A stretch of 64,000 nt of DNA. It comes from Actinomadura_C alba (GTDB taxonomy: Bacteria; Actinomycetota; Actinomycetes; Streptosporangiales; Streptosporangiaceae). How positions within the stretch are numbered: position 1 is the stretch's first letter; the number at the start of each line of letters is the position of its first letter. The notes below the pieces were generated by a model. The model saw only the letters and a list, made by a program, of their open reading frames with translations, was not told the DNA's origin and searched no databases. Positions 35,172-43,682 of this stretch are shown piece after piece. The stretch covers positions 1-64,000 of the forward strand of contig NZ_BAAAOK010000027.1 of NCBI RefSeq assembly GCF_039530285.1, given 5' to 3'. The translations under genes and the position numbers were made by a program.

Positions 35172-35247
35172 GCAGCCGTAGCTCAACGGATAGAGCACTT
35201 GACTACGGATCAAGAGGTTGGGGGTTCGAATCCCTCCGGCTGCGCCA
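35172..35247 (+). tRNA. tRNA-Arg (anticodon ACG)
   Basis: Acceptor stem GCAGCCG pairs with CGGCTGC (35237-35243). The anticodon arm CTTGA-CTACGGA-TCAAG gives anticodon ACG, and the TpsiC loop is GGTTCGAATCC. The discriminator is G and CCA is encoded at 35245-35247. Confidence 0.97.
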
Positions 35248-35261
35248 GCTTCATGCAGGTT

Positions 35262-35299
35262 AGAAGGGCTTCGGATCTTGTTTCGAGGCCCTTCTTTTG
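35262..35299 (+). terminator. Rho-independent terminator of the tRNA-Arg gene
   Basis: AGAAGGGC (35262-35269) pairs with GCCCTTCT (35288-35295), followed by four T. It lies 15 bp behind the tRNA gene. Confidence 0.8.
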
Positions 35300-35337
35300 A
35301 TCTTGAAGGTCGATGGGAGCCGAACGGGGAGCCACCG

Positions 35338-35583
35338 TCACGCGACTGACGCGGACTTCTGGGTGTTCCTCTTCGTTACGGGCTCGGTCTTCTTCTCGCC
35401 GAACACGGCGTTGATCGCCTCGGCACCCTTGGTGATCACGGGCTTGAGCTGATGCCGGTAGACCTCTTCGGTGACCGCCGTGGACGAGTGCCCGCAGAGA
35501 TCGGCGATGTTCTCGATGGGCACGCCGCTGTCACTCATGATGGACACGAACGAGTTCCGTTGTTCCTCAAGAGCCGCAGTACC
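35338..35583 (-). pseudogene. C-terminal relic of a second tyrosine integrase
   Basis: The minus strand reads LEEQRNSFVSIMSDSGVPIE, then NIADLCGHSSTAVTEEVYRH, with the box-II GHSSxxVTxxVYRH integrase motif and a normal C-terminal tail to 35338. Residues before RNSFVS do not match, so the N-terminal and central parts are gone. It points towards the tRNA-Arg gene 90 bp away, the layout of an element integrated at the tRNA 3' end. Confidence 0.75.
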
Positions 35584-35631
35584 TCCCAGGATGCTGATCT
35601 AATTCGGGAAGCGGTCGCTCCCCAGGTGCCG

Positions 35632-37140
35632 CTAGACGGTTGAGCAGTCCAGAATGCGCCCGTCGCTTGTGCCGATGAGGAGGCTGCCTGGCCCGCCGAT
35701 CGTGAGGGCTGTGGGTACTGCGGAGACCGCGCCGACGGTGAGATTCTGCCGCCAGCGCACAGTGCCGTCGTGGAGCTTGAGCGCGACGATCTCACCGTCG
35801 TCGTAGGTGACGTAGGCGACGTAGGCGGTGTTGGCGTCGGCGTCCAACGCCGTGGCCGGTCTGTCGGTCCGAAATACCCAGTGTGGTGTCCCGTTTGTCA
35901 GCGGCCGCCGCACGACGAATGACCCGCCGGGCTGTAGCCCATGTCCGTCGTACACCGTCCCGGCGTGGACCAGGGTTTCATCCGTCGTTTCCACGCCGGG
36001 TCCGCCGAAGTGCGTCTCACCAGGTGCCCAGGAGTAGGGAAACAGTGATCGAATCTCGGCTTCGAGCGGCTCACTGGGCTGCCGCGCCGCAAGCGTGGGC
36101 AACGCCACGGCAACAACCCGCGCGCGGGCGGCGCCGCGTTCCTCGTCCTCTGGCTTGATGAAGTAGAGGTGGCTGCCGCGCCGTACGGGGAACGCCCCAC
36201 GAGACCGGTCCCCGTGTCTGCAGGGCGCGAGTGCCGGCCGGTCGTCCGCGCAGCGCACCAGGGAGGCAGGGGCGGACGGGACGACATGGTCCAACTGGGT
36301 TCCGTTCGAGAGCGACAGCTGGACGACGGACTGTGGACGCTCTTGCCATTCGGGTCGTTCCAGTGCGACCCAGGCCGTCGTCTCGTCCGCAGCGACGACG
36401 ATCTCGCGTCCGCCCTCTTCATCTGGAACCGCCCATTCTCGCTCTCCTGACGGAAGCCAGGACTCCAGCTGTGTTCCGCCGAGTGCGGCCAGGATCCGGC
36501 CGTCGCTCAACCGTTCGACGGCACGGACATCGCGGCGCGGTTCCCAGTCCGCGCTCAGCTGCGTAACTGCCTCGCGAGCAGCCTCACGGCCGTCACGGCG
36601 CGGCGCCGATACGCGCGGTCCGGCTAGGTCGTGGCCGGTGAGTGACCTGGCGGGCACGGCGTTCCAGTCGGGTCGGCGCACCACGGCGACATGTCCATCA
36701 ACATGTGCCTTCTCGTCTTGCCAGTCGTCCGGCGGCGCCATCAGCACGCGAAGTGCCTGCGGGGCAAGCCACTCCAGTCCCAGCACCTGGCGGCCGAAAT
36801 GGCCCTCGATGAGCGAGATGGTCTTGCCCGCCTCCAGGTGCAGAATGAGAAGCTCGCCCCTAAAGAAGTAGCCGCCGTCGTACATGCCGGTGCCGACCGC
36901 CAACAGCGGAAGTGTGGGATGGAAGGCCATCGCGTGGACCGGATAGCGCGAGCGGAACAGGGCTCTGCAGGTCAGGTCACCAGTGCCATAGACACCGACG
37001 GGCACTCTACGGCCGAACCCGGACGCGCCAGCCACGGCAAGCAGCCCACCGTGCTCGTCAGCGACAGCAAGCGCGGGATCGCTGATCTCAGCGAAAGGCC
37101 GGTCACCGAAAATCCGGTCGACCACCAACGACAAAGGCAT
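35632..37140 (-). CDS. Beta-propeller (WD/PQQ-like) protein
   Basis: 502 residues from ATG 37140; GTG 37167 is an alternative and neither start has a clear ribosome site. The sequence is a series of four-stranded blades with repeated patterns such as VHAMAFHPTLPLLAVGTG and PATALDADANTAYVAYVTYD, and the last part resembles PQQ-type repeats (LHDGTVRWRQNL, LIGTSDGRILDC). There is no signal peptide or membrane helix, so it is probably cytoplasmic. No enzyme motif is seen; a scaffold or binding role is likely. Confidence 0.75.
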   Translation of the reverse strand: MPLSLVVDRIFGDRPFAEISDPALAVADEHGGLLAVAGASGFGRRVPVGVYGTGDLTCRALFRSRYPVHAMAFHPTLPLLAVGTGMYDGGYFFRGELLILHLEAGKTISLIEGHFGRQVLGLEWLAPQALRVLMAPPDDWQDEKAHVDGHVAVVRRPDWNAVPARSLTGHDLAGPRVSAPRRDGREAAREAVTQLSADWEPRRDVRAVERLSDGRILAALGGTQLESWLPSGEREWAVPDEEGGREIVVAADETTAWVALERPEWQERPQSVVQLSLSNGTQLDHVVPSAPASLVRCADDRPALAPCRHGDRSRGAFPVRRGSHLYFIKPEDEERGAARARVVAVALPTLAARQPSEPLEAEIRSLFPYSWAPGETHFGGPGVETTDETLVHAGTVYDGHGLQPGGSFVVRRPLTNGTPHWVFRTDRPATALDADANTAYVAYVTYDDGEIVALKLHDGTVRWRQNLTVGAVSAVPTALTIGGPGSLLIGTSDGRILDCSTV

Positions 37141-37386
37141 ACCGGCGATCTTCGCAGGGAAAACCACTGAAGGCCCACAAAGAACCAGTGCGATCCACTA
37201 CGCGCCCAGACCGCTGCCCAAGCACTCCGGCGTTGCAGATCGGCACCCGGTGTGGGCTGGTGAATGGCCCAACCGGCATGCCCCGCAAAATAGGCCCGAC
37301 CCACCAGTAACCTATCCACAGTGATCAATCCGTTACAAGACGAGCGCCACCAGCCCCAGCCGGGCGCATCCGAACGGTGGTTGGCG

Positions 37387-37638
37387 TTATCTCACCGCCC
37401 GGCGGCCCGCTATCGCCAATGAGCGTTCCGTTGTTCCCGACGGGCCGTAATCACGAGTGCCGACCTGCCTGCCAAGCCCGCGGACCGAGCACCGTTGGGC
37501 GAGTTCTTCGGCGCTGCCCCAATGGCACTCGCAGTTGTGCTCGTCCGGGTGAGTGGTCATCGCTGCGAAGGTGGATGCCAGTGCGTTGAGCGCAGCGTCT
37601 AGGCGAAGTTGTGCGGGCGTCTTGTCGGGCTTCATCAT
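37387..37638 (-). pseudogene. Truncated protein: conserved N-terminus, aberrant C-terminus
   Basis: From ATG 37638 the protein begins MMKPDKTPAQLRLDAALNAL, then STFAAMTTHPDEHNCECHWG, a conserved N-terminus I associate with a larger actinobacterial family. After SAEELAQ the sequence turns into RCSVRGLGRQVGTRDYGPSG and ends at 37387. Known relatives continue with a much longer acidic helical region. I infer a truncation or junction near 37490. Confidence 0.5.
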
Positions 37639-37748
37639 GAGTACCTTTGAGTACTCCGGAAGGCTGCGCCAGCCGAAGATCACGACCTTACAGCTTCGAA
37701 CAACCGGCGACCACCGATGAAGCTCAGCGCCACCCGGTGTCGGGGGCT

Positions 37749-38414
37749 CTACCTCCGGCGAGCTTCGAGCGCATCCAGAATCAGGTCCAGGCCGTAGCTG
37801 AACTCGCTCGTGTGGTCGTAGCCCGGCCGCAGGGCGTGGTCGACGATCATCTCTGTGAGGTACGGCAACTCCTCCGCCGGCAGGTGCTCGAGGATGCTGC
37901 CGGCTACTTCCTCGACATCGTCCGGTGTCGTCACAGGTAGGTTCGCCTCCTGGAGGACGAACCCGCCGATGTAGCTGTCGATGAGCGAGACAGCGTGCGC
38001 GGCCATCGGCAGCGTGAACCCCGCCTCCCGGAGGACACCGAGGACGGCGTCGTGGTGGCGTAGCGTCGCCGGGCCCGGGTTGCGACGGGAGTCCATGAGG
38101 CCGAGAGCCCAGCTGTGCTGCGACAGGACCGCACGTGCAGAGGAAGCGCGCGCACGGACCGCATCGCGCCAATCGTCGTACTCGACACTGGGTAGCTTGA
38201 TCGCCGCGAACACCATGTCGACCACGCCGTCGAGGATCGCGTCCTTGTTCGGTACGTGGTGGTAGAGCGACATCGCCTCCACGCCCAGTTCCTGCGCCAC
38301 CCGTCGCATCGTGATCGCCTCCACGCCGCCGCGATCCGCGACCCGGATCGCGGCTTCCAGCACGAGATCTCTGCTGAGCGGTTGCCGTGGCGGTAGCGGT
38401 GGTGGTGGTGACAC
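37749..38414 (-). CDS. TetR-family regulator with tetracycline-repressor-like C-terminus
   Basis: 221 residues. GTG 38414 is chosen because GGAG lies just upstream; a TTG at 38444 would fall inside the operator. The helix-turn-helix is VEAITMRRVAQELGVEAMSL, then YHHVPNKDAILDGVVD. The C-terminal domain follows the TetR_C layout (ALGLMDSRRNPGPATLRHHD). Three palindromic operators lie 32-82 bp upstream, so it probably represses itself and the divergent reductase gene. Confidence 0.93.
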   Translation of the reverse strand: MSPPPPLPPRQPLSRDLVLEAAIRVADRGGVEAITMRRVAQELGVEAMSLYHHVPNKDAILDGVVDMVFAAIKLPSVEYDDWRDAVRARASSARAVLSQHSWALGLMDSRRNPGPATLRHHDAVLGVLREAGFTLPMAAHAVSLIDSYIGGFVLQEANLPVTTPDDVEEVAGSILEHLPAEELPYLTEMIVDHALRPGYDHTSEFSYGLDLILDALEARRR

Positions 38415-38445
38415 GACGGCTCCGGGGGATGGGCGGATTAACAAT

Positions 38446-38496
38446 CTTACAAGTGTAAGCCAGCCTTACATGCGTAAGTCGCCTTACTGATGTAAG
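38446..38496. promoter_or_regulatory. Three tandem TetR operators (CTTACANNTGTAAG type)
   Basis: CTTACAAGTGTAAG (38446-38459), CTTACATGCGTAAG (38465-38478) and CTTACTGATGTAAG (38483-38496) are 14-bp palindromes with matching CTTAC/GTAAG arms. Their starts are 19 and 18 bp apart, nearly two helical turns, so bound dimers would lie on one face. They fill the gap between the TetR gene and the divergent reductase gene. Confidence 0.9.
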
Positions 38497-38578
38497 TCCT
38501 CCCGGGTTGCATCAGCTGGGGGCTCGGCGAACGTCTGACCTACGACGCGCCCCGCCGGGGCGAGAGAAGGAGATCCCG

Positions 38579-38953
38579 ATGCCGATGCCGAGGTGGTGGG
38601 GGCACGTGAACAAGAGGGTGTTCAATCCTCGCGCCATGGCGGGCGGGGCGTGGCCGGTGCTGATTCACGTCGGTCGCATCTCTGGCGCGACGTACCGCAC
38701 GCCGCTCGATGCGCATCCTGTCGACGGCGGCTACCTGTTCGTTCTGGTGTATGGATCGCGCTCGGACTGGGTGCAGAACGTCCTGGCAGCCGACGGTGCG
38801 TGGCTCCGGGTCGACGGGAGGGAGGTGGAACTCGCCGCCCCACGCCTCGTCGGGGAAGACGAGGCGTTCCAGGCCCTCCCCGATGAGGTGGCACGCCCAC
38901 CGAGGCTGCTCCGCATCACCGAGTTCCTCCGTATGGACCTGGTCGCAGGCTGA
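38579..38953 (+). CDS. Deazaflavin (F420)-dependent nitroreductase-family protein
   Basis: 124 residues from ATG 38579, which has AAGGAG 6 nt upstream. It has the split-barrel layout of the Ddn/DUF385 group: VLIHVGRISGATYRTPLDAH, then LFVLVYGSRSDWVQNVLAAD. These proteins use reduced F420 to reduce quinones or nitro compounds. Control by the divergent TetR through the three operators is likely, as an inducible detoxification pair. Confidence 0.88.
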   Translation: MPMPRWWGHVNKRVFNPRAMAGGAWPVLIHVGRISGATYRTPLDAHPVDGGYLFVLVYGSRSDWVQNVLAADGAWLRVDGREVELAAPRLVGEDEAFQALPDEVARPPRLLRITEFLRMDLVAG

Positions 38954-39043
38954 CGATCGACGCCCAGCAGCGTGTCGCTCCACCTCGTACGAGTTGGGCA
39001 GAATCTCTGATTTTGTCGGGGTGTGCTACTAGGGTCGCACACC

Positions 39044-39628
39044 GTGATCAATTGGCATGAGACGAACGACGACCTCGACACCATCTGGAAACGGCTGGTG
39101 GACGCCCTCGACCTGGGCCTCGCGGGCCCTTTGCCACCCGAGGTCCGCGCGGATCTCGATGGGTTCATCTTCGGAGCCCTGCAAGGTCACGGCTACCAGC
39201 TCAACATGGGACGCGGCGCGACCATGCGCACCCCCTCCGGCCTTGTGATCGGCGAGTACATGGAGGCCTTGTCCGAGCCCTCTGTCGACTACGCCTACGA
39301 CGACGACTCCGTGAGCACCGCGTTGAACGCCATGTTCACGGAGGCCAAGGGCAAGGCGGCGGAACTCCGCTGCGTCTGCCTGGCGTACTACGTCCGGATG
39401 GCCATCCCGGGAGGTGAGCCGCGCGAGATCACGATCCGTCGGACGACCGAGTGGCAGAACAAGGATGCCGTCGCGCCGCCCGGGACGATCGAGGCGCTGG
39501 CCATCGACCTGGAGCACCGCGCGGGCTTCGCCATGGCCGTCTACCTGCCCTACAACTGGGACGACAGCGACAAGCTCCATGTCGGCGACCTGATCGCCGG
39601 GCCGTCCCACCGCCGGATCTGGGGTTGA
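39044..39628 (+). CDS. Hypothetical soluble protein, first gene of a pair
   Basis: 194 residues from GTG 39044; TTG 39023 is also open. It is acidic and helical (INWHETNDDLDTIWKRLVDA), with a conserved-looking IRRTTEWQNKD segment. The downstream WD40-pentapeptide gene starts 4 bp after this stop, so the two are probably cotranscribed. No family is recognised; immunity or partner proteins with this size and context exist, but that is only a possibility. Confidence 0.65.
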   Translation: MINWHETNDDLDTIWKRLVDALDLGLAGPLPPEVRADLDGFIFGALQGHGYQLNMGRGATMRTPSGLVIGEYMEALSEPSVDYAYDDDSVSTALNAMFTEAKGKAAELRCVCLAYYVRMAIPGGEPREITIRRTTEWQNKDAVAPPGTIEALAIDLEHRAGFAMAVYLPYNWDDSDKLHVGDLIAGPSHRRIWG

Positions 39629-39632
39629 GCGC

Positions 39633-41465
39633 ATGTCCACCGACATCTACGGCGCCCGCGTCCTCGACGTCGACCGCGACCGCCGCGAAGTCCGCTTCCG
39701 CGTGTTCGTCGTCTACTACGACTCCGCGTCCCAGCAATACCTCTCGCCGCCCGAGCACGACTGGAGCTTCTTCCTCGGCCTGCTGTGGGAGTCCGGCCGG
39801 TGGAATGCGCCCATCGGCCAGGCCATCGACGTCGACCAGATCCTCGACGACGACTGGACCTCCGCCAACGCCCGCTGGATCGTTGAGGACGTCCAGCTGA
39901 CGGCCCGCCGCAACGACCCCCCGAGCCCGGACGACTGGGAGCACATCCAGGACTTCTACTACGAACGCGACGGCCGCTGGTCCAACGAGGACAGGCTCGT
40001 CCAAGCCGACTACATCGTCCGCGTCACCCACCCCTGCTGGGTCGAGCACTTGGACGCGGGAGATGCCTGGGGCACCACGAAGTACCCACGATTCGCCGAC
40101 CAACCCGAGGCCGATGACCTGCCGCGCATCCCCGACCTGCGCTCCCCGGCCACCGTCCTGACACCCTTCGAAAAGCCCGACATCGATGGCCTGGGTTTCT
40201 CGGACGATGGCCGCTACCTGTCCGTGATCGACGACGACGGGGCCCTCGTGGTGTACGAGACCGCCGACTGGTCGGAGCTCGTTCGCGCTGAGCCGGAGTC
40301 CGAGGTCTCTGCGACACGGCTGGTGTGGGTGCCGGGCAGCCATGTGGTCACCTACAAGGACTTCTGGAACGAAGATCGGCAGTTCGCGTTCGACGTGGAC
40401 GCGCGCACCTGGGTCGACGTCCCCCTCGAACGCGGCCGTACGCACTCGCGCACCGGACTTCACCGGATCGAGTACGGCGTGGCGTACGGTGTGGAGTTCC
40501 TCGATGGCCCGACCGTCCTCGACGCCGAGGACCCCGGCATCACCATCGAGGCGGCGGCCTTCACCGCCGACGAGTCCCGCCTGTTCGCCGCCGGGATGTC
40601 GCCGGACGTGTTCGTGCTGGATCCGTCGACCGGTGAGGTCCTCGACACTTTCGCCGACGCCGACGAGCGGGTGTGGACGCTCGCGGTGAGTCCGGACGGC
40701 GCGTTCCTGGTCACGTCGGACCCCGCTGGGCACACGGCCCAGCCCAGGTCCGAGATTCGCGTCCGCCGCACGAGCGACCATCAGCTCGTCGCGTGTCATC
40801 AGCTGGACGGATATGTCTCGACGCTGGCCTGGTCGCCGGACGGCCGCTGGGTGGTCGTCAAAATCACCGATTCCGGCCCCGGCGGCAATGGCGAAGTGCA
40901 CGTCCTGCCCGTCGGCCTGCCCGTCGAGCCGCCAGAGAAGCTGCGCCCGGTGGAGCGTGCCGCCGCCCAGCCGGCCGAATCCGGGATCGACCCGGACATG
41001 GTCCGCGACATGGCGCTCGCCTCCGACCCCGTCACCCAGGACGAGCTCAACGACCTTGCCGCGGGGCACCGCCGCTGGCTGGAGACCGGCGGCGGAGGCG
41101 GAACCTGGCAGGTGCTGAAGGTCGGGTCGCTGCCCCTCGCCATCTACAACGGGCCGTCCGGTGCCGAAGGCACACGAGCGGAGCTCCGCTACCGGCGGTT
41201 CGAGAAAGGCGCCGACCTGCGCGGCCTCGTGCTCTCCTGGGCCGACCTCACCGGCCTCGTCGGCGAGTGGATCGATCTGCGCGGCGCGGACCTGCGCAAC
41301 GCGACCGTCACCGACGCGCAGCTGCGCGGGGCCCAACTGAGCGGCGCCGACCTGAGCGGTGCGGATTTCTCCCGCGCCGACCTGTCCGGCGCCGACCTGA
41401 TGGGAGCCGACCTGACCGGCACCGACTTCGAGAACACCGACCTGACCGACGCCAAAAGGATCTAG
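39633..41465 (+). CDS. WD40-like propeller protein with C-terminal pentapeptide repeats
   Basis: 610 residues from ATG 39633. The N-terminal 130 residues are unassigned. Residues about 180-430 form WD40/propeller-like blades (DIDGLGFSDDGRYLSVIDDD; VWTLAVSPDGAFLVTSD; VSTLAWSPDGRWVVV). The last 75 residues are pentapeptide repeats (A-D/N-L-x-x): GADLRG, GADLRNATV, GADLSGADFSRADLSGADL. Pentapeptide repeats form a right-handed quadrilateral helix, as in MfpA/Qnr. No signal peptide is seen. The pairing of a propeller with a pentapeptide tail is unusual; function is unknown. Confidence 0.8.
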   Translation: MSTDIYGARVLDVDRDRREVRFRVFVVYYDSASQQYLSPPEHDWSFFLGLLWESGRWNAPIGQAIDVDQILDDDWTSANARWIVEDVQLTARRNDPPSPDDWEHIQDFYYERDGRWSNEDRLVQADYIVRVTHPCWVEHLDAGDAWGTTKYPRFADQPEADDLPRIPDLRSPATVLTPFEKPDIDGLGFSDDGRYLSVIDDDGALVVYETADWSELVRAEPESEVSATRLVWVPGSHVVTYKDFWNEDRQFAFDVDARTWVDVPLERGRTHSRTGLHRIEYGVAYGVEFLDGPTVLDAEDPGITIEAAAFTADESRLFAAGMSPDVFVLDPSTGEVLDTFADADERVWTLAVSPDGAFLVTSDPAGHTAQPRSEIRVRRTSDHQLVACHQLDGYVSTLAWSPDGRWVVVKITDSGPGGNGEVHVLPVGLPVEPPEKLRPVERAAAQPAESGIDPDMVRDMALASDPVTQDELNDLAAGHRRWLETGGGGGTWQVLKVGSLPLAIYNGPSGAEGTRAELRYRRFEKGADLRGLVLSWADLTGLVGEWIDLRGADLRNATVTDAQLRGAQLSGADLSGADFSRADLSGADLMGADLTGTDFENTDLTDAKRI

Positions 41466-41637
41466 CATCGGCGCATGAACGAGCCCACGGTCCCGAACCG
41501 GATATGACGGTCAGCGTGCGCGTTCGGTAAGACATCATCATCGATCCCGAGCGTCTCCTGGCCGCCGCGCGCCGGGTGTTCCGTGAGCTCATCCCAGAGG
41601 TCTCCGAGGCCGGGCGGTTGAAACCCGCTTCTGTGGT

Positions 41638-41683
41638 CGTACGGCCCGGTGCCAGGAACACCCCTCTAGCGCCGGGCCGTACG
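41638..41683. terminator. Stem-loop between convergent genes (first of two)
   Basis: GTACGGCCCGG (41639-41649) pairs perfectly with CCGGGCCGTAC (41672-41682), extendable by one pair at the outer end. It lies 173 bp past the pentapeptide gene. Confidence 0.65.
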
Positions 41684-41684
41684 A

Positions 41685-41722
41685 GCGCAGGACGGGCCGC
41701 GGGGGCTGGGCCCGTCCTGCGC
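41685..41722. terminator. Stem-loop between convergent genes (second of two)
   Basis: GCGCAGGACGGGCC (41685-41698) pairs perfectly with GGCCCGTCCTGCGC (41709-41722), a 14-bp stem with a 10-base loop. Together with the first stem-loop it gives two-way termination between the convergent genes. No U-run follows. Confidence 0.7.
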
Positions 41723-41814
41723 CTTCCCGGGCACCACCGGCCCGGGGGACTGTGCGGACGTGCCGACCGCGCCCCGGCACGTCCGCGTCTGCAAACCCAG
41801 GAGATGCCCACAGG

Positions 41815-42297
41815 TCACCGCCACCTGTTCGTAGTAGTGGCGGTGGTGGTCTCCTCGAGCCGCTCTTTGCGGGCCTGGATGTCGACCAGGCCGGTCGCGA
41901 TCGCCTCGGGCGGGATCGCGTCGCCGAGGACCTGTCCGGGGTCGGTGAAGACCGGCCGGAGTTTGGTCCACGTGGAGGGCGGTGGGATGTCGTCCCACAC
42001 GGCACCCTCGCGGCCGAGCCGGCAGCGGGCGACCAGGCCCTCGTAGACGTACGCCGCGCGGTGGTAGCTCAGCGAGACCCGGTGCACGAGGCCACGCGCG
42101 CCGGCCGGGGCGCCTGCGAGCGCGTCCACGACCTCGTCCAGGGCGAGTCCGTAGTCATCGGTGACGCCAATGGAGCCGGCGCCGGCTCCGCTGACCACGG
42201 TCCACGAATAGAGCCGTGGCGGTTCCCAAGGTCGTTGTGCGCGCACCGTGAGCGACTCCTGTCTGCGGGTAGCGATTCGGTCACGCCAAGTCGACAT
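41815..42297 (-). CDS. Hypothetical protein divergent from an XRE regulator
   Basis: 160 residues from ATG 42297. It starts MSTWRDRIATRRQESLTVRA and has an alpha/beta mix with SWTVVSGAGAGSIGVTDDYG and LARCRLGREG-like segments; there is no signal peptide. It is divergent from the XRE-TPR regulator, with a 26-bp palindromic operator between, so it is a likely target of that regulator. Its function is unknown. Confidence 0.65.
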   Translation of the reverse strand: MSTWRDRIATRRQESLTVRAQRPWEPPRLYSWTVVSGAGAGSIGVTDDYGLALDEVVDALAGAPAGARGLVHRVSLSYHRAAYVYEGLVARCRLGREGAVWDDIPPPSTWTKLRPVFTDPGQVLGDAIPPEAIATGLVDIQARKERLEETTTATTTNRWR

Positions 42298-42338
42298 CGT
42301 GCGAATAGCTCGGCGACAGATGAGAATGGATGAGACGA

Positions 42339-42364
42339 ACCCTGAGACTTTGAAGTCTCAGGGT
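42339..42364. promoter_or_regulatory. 26-bp perfect palindrome between divergent genes
   Basis: ACCCTGAGACTT (42339-42350) and AAGTCTCAGGGT (42353-42364) are exact complements separated by TG, 26 bp upstream of the XRE start and 41 bp upstream of the divergent start. The size suits a dimeric regulator operator. Confidence 0.85.
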
Positions 42365-42390
42365 GGTCAGGGTCGAGCGAATGGTGCGCG

Positions 42391-43596
42391 ATGACCGGAC
42401 GAGTACGCCCGCAGTGGGCGGTGCGGCTCCAGACCGAGCGGGAAAAACGCGGCTGGAGCAAGGCAGAGATGGCACGTCGACTCCGTGACGCCGTCGGTGC
42501 GGTTCGCACTCCGGTCGCATCGATCAACCGGCAGGTCTACGACTGGGAGCACGGGAAGCACTTCCCGCGCGAGTGGGCCGCTGCTTATGCCATCGCTTTC
42601 GGCCTGGACGAGGCCGATCTGTTCGGCGTACAGGCTCCGGCTCGGCAACCACCGCCGGTCAGCCTGGTGCTCGGCAGTGCTGACGTCCTAGGGCTGAACG
42701 GCCGGCCGGTTGACGCCGACTACGTCGATGCGATCCGGGAGACCAACCAGGCCCTCGTGCGGCTGGACGCACTATGGGGCGGGGATGAGGTGTTCCCGCT
42801 GGCGTTGCGCGTCTTCCGCACGGCCCACCCCAAGCTCGGTGCTAGAACCTACGCGCCTGAGGTCGAGAGGGATCTCATGGCCGCCACCGGCGAGACGGGC
42901 GAGGTCACCGCGTGGCTCGCCTACGACGCCGACCGGCAGGACGCCTCACGGCAGCTCATCCATGAGGCGATGCTGCTGTCCCGGCAGGCCGGTGACCGCG
43001 ACATGGAACTGTTCGAGTTGTCCCACCTGGCCATGCAGTCGCTGTATCTGCTCCGTCCTGCCGAGGCACTCCGGATCACCGACGAGGTCCTCGAAGGCGG
43101 CAGGCTCGTCCCCCGGGTGGCCGCTCTGTTCGAGATGCGGCGCGGCCGGGCGCTCGCGCAGATGGGCGACGAGCGGCGAGCCCTTGACGCACTCGACAGG
43201 GCAAGCGCCGCGCTGTCGGACGGGGTCGGCGGTCGAGACCCGCACTGGACATGGTGGGTGGACGACACGGAGATCACCAGGCACAAGGCAACGGCCCGCG
43301 CTCAGCTCGGTCAGTGGGGGCAAGCGGTCCCGCTCTTTGAGAGCGCGGCCGACGACTGCCGCGGCGGCAGCTTGTACGGGAAGCTCGACCTCGCCCAACT
43401 ACTGCAGGCCCTGGTCGAGGTGGGCGACTGGCGGCGAGCCGAGGACATCATCACGGAGGCCTGCGGCCTCGCGGGTTCCATCGGGCCGGGCCGAGCCGCG
43501 AATCTCTTCCGTGAGGTCGTCGCCCGCATTGTCCGCGATGACGACGCTCCGTCGACCGTCTCGGACACGGCCGAGCATCTCCGGCGCCTGCTGTGA
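42391..43596 (+). CDS. XRE regulator with TPR-like C-terminal domain
   Basis: 401 residues from ATG 42391. An N-terminal XRE helix-turn-helix (about 10-70; GWSKAEMARRLRDAVGAV, QVYDWEHGKHFPREW) is followed by a linker and a long alpha-solenoid with tetratricopeptide character (FELSHLAMQSLYLLRPAEAL, AQLGQWGQAVPLFESAADDC). It resembles AfsR/SARP-like or Tpr-XRE regulators of actinomycetes, though without an ATPase domain. It probably binds the 26-bp palindrome and controls itself and the divergent gene. Confidence 0.85.
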   Translation: MTGRVRPQWAVRLQTEREKRGWSKAEMARRLRDAVGAVRTPVASINRQVYDWEHGKHFPREWAAAYAIAFGLDEADLFGVQAPARQPPPVSLVLGSADVLGLNGRPVDADYVDAIRETNQALVRLDALWGGDEVFPLALRVFRTAHPKLGARTYAPEVERDLMAATGETGEVTAWLAYDADRQDASRQLIHEAMLLSRQAGDRDMELFELSHLAMQSLYLLRPAEALRITDEVLEGGRLVPRVAALFEMRRGRALAQMGDERRALDALDRASAALSDGVGGRDPHWTWWVDDTEITRHKATARAQLGQWGQAVPLFESAADDCRGGSLYGKLDLAQLLQALVEVGDWRRAEDIITEACGLAGSIGPGRAANLFREVVARIVRDDDAPSTVSDTAEHLRRLL

Positions 43597-43682
43597 AGAG
43601 CCGGGCCAGGATTTCCGCCCGACCCTACGCTGATCCTCTGTGCGGGCGCTGCTGTTCGAACGAGCCGCCTGGATGTACGCCC

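Noticed and set aside
39429..41468. 679-residue minus-strand frame opposite the WD40-pentapeptide gene
   Set aside because: Shadow frame; the plus-strand protein has clear repeats and a good start.
41466..41637. Possible small gene after the pentapeptide gene
   Set aside because: A 10-codon ORF (MNEPTVPNRI) and an open stretch (DPERLLAAARRVFRELIPEV) have no start or stop arrangement I can defend.
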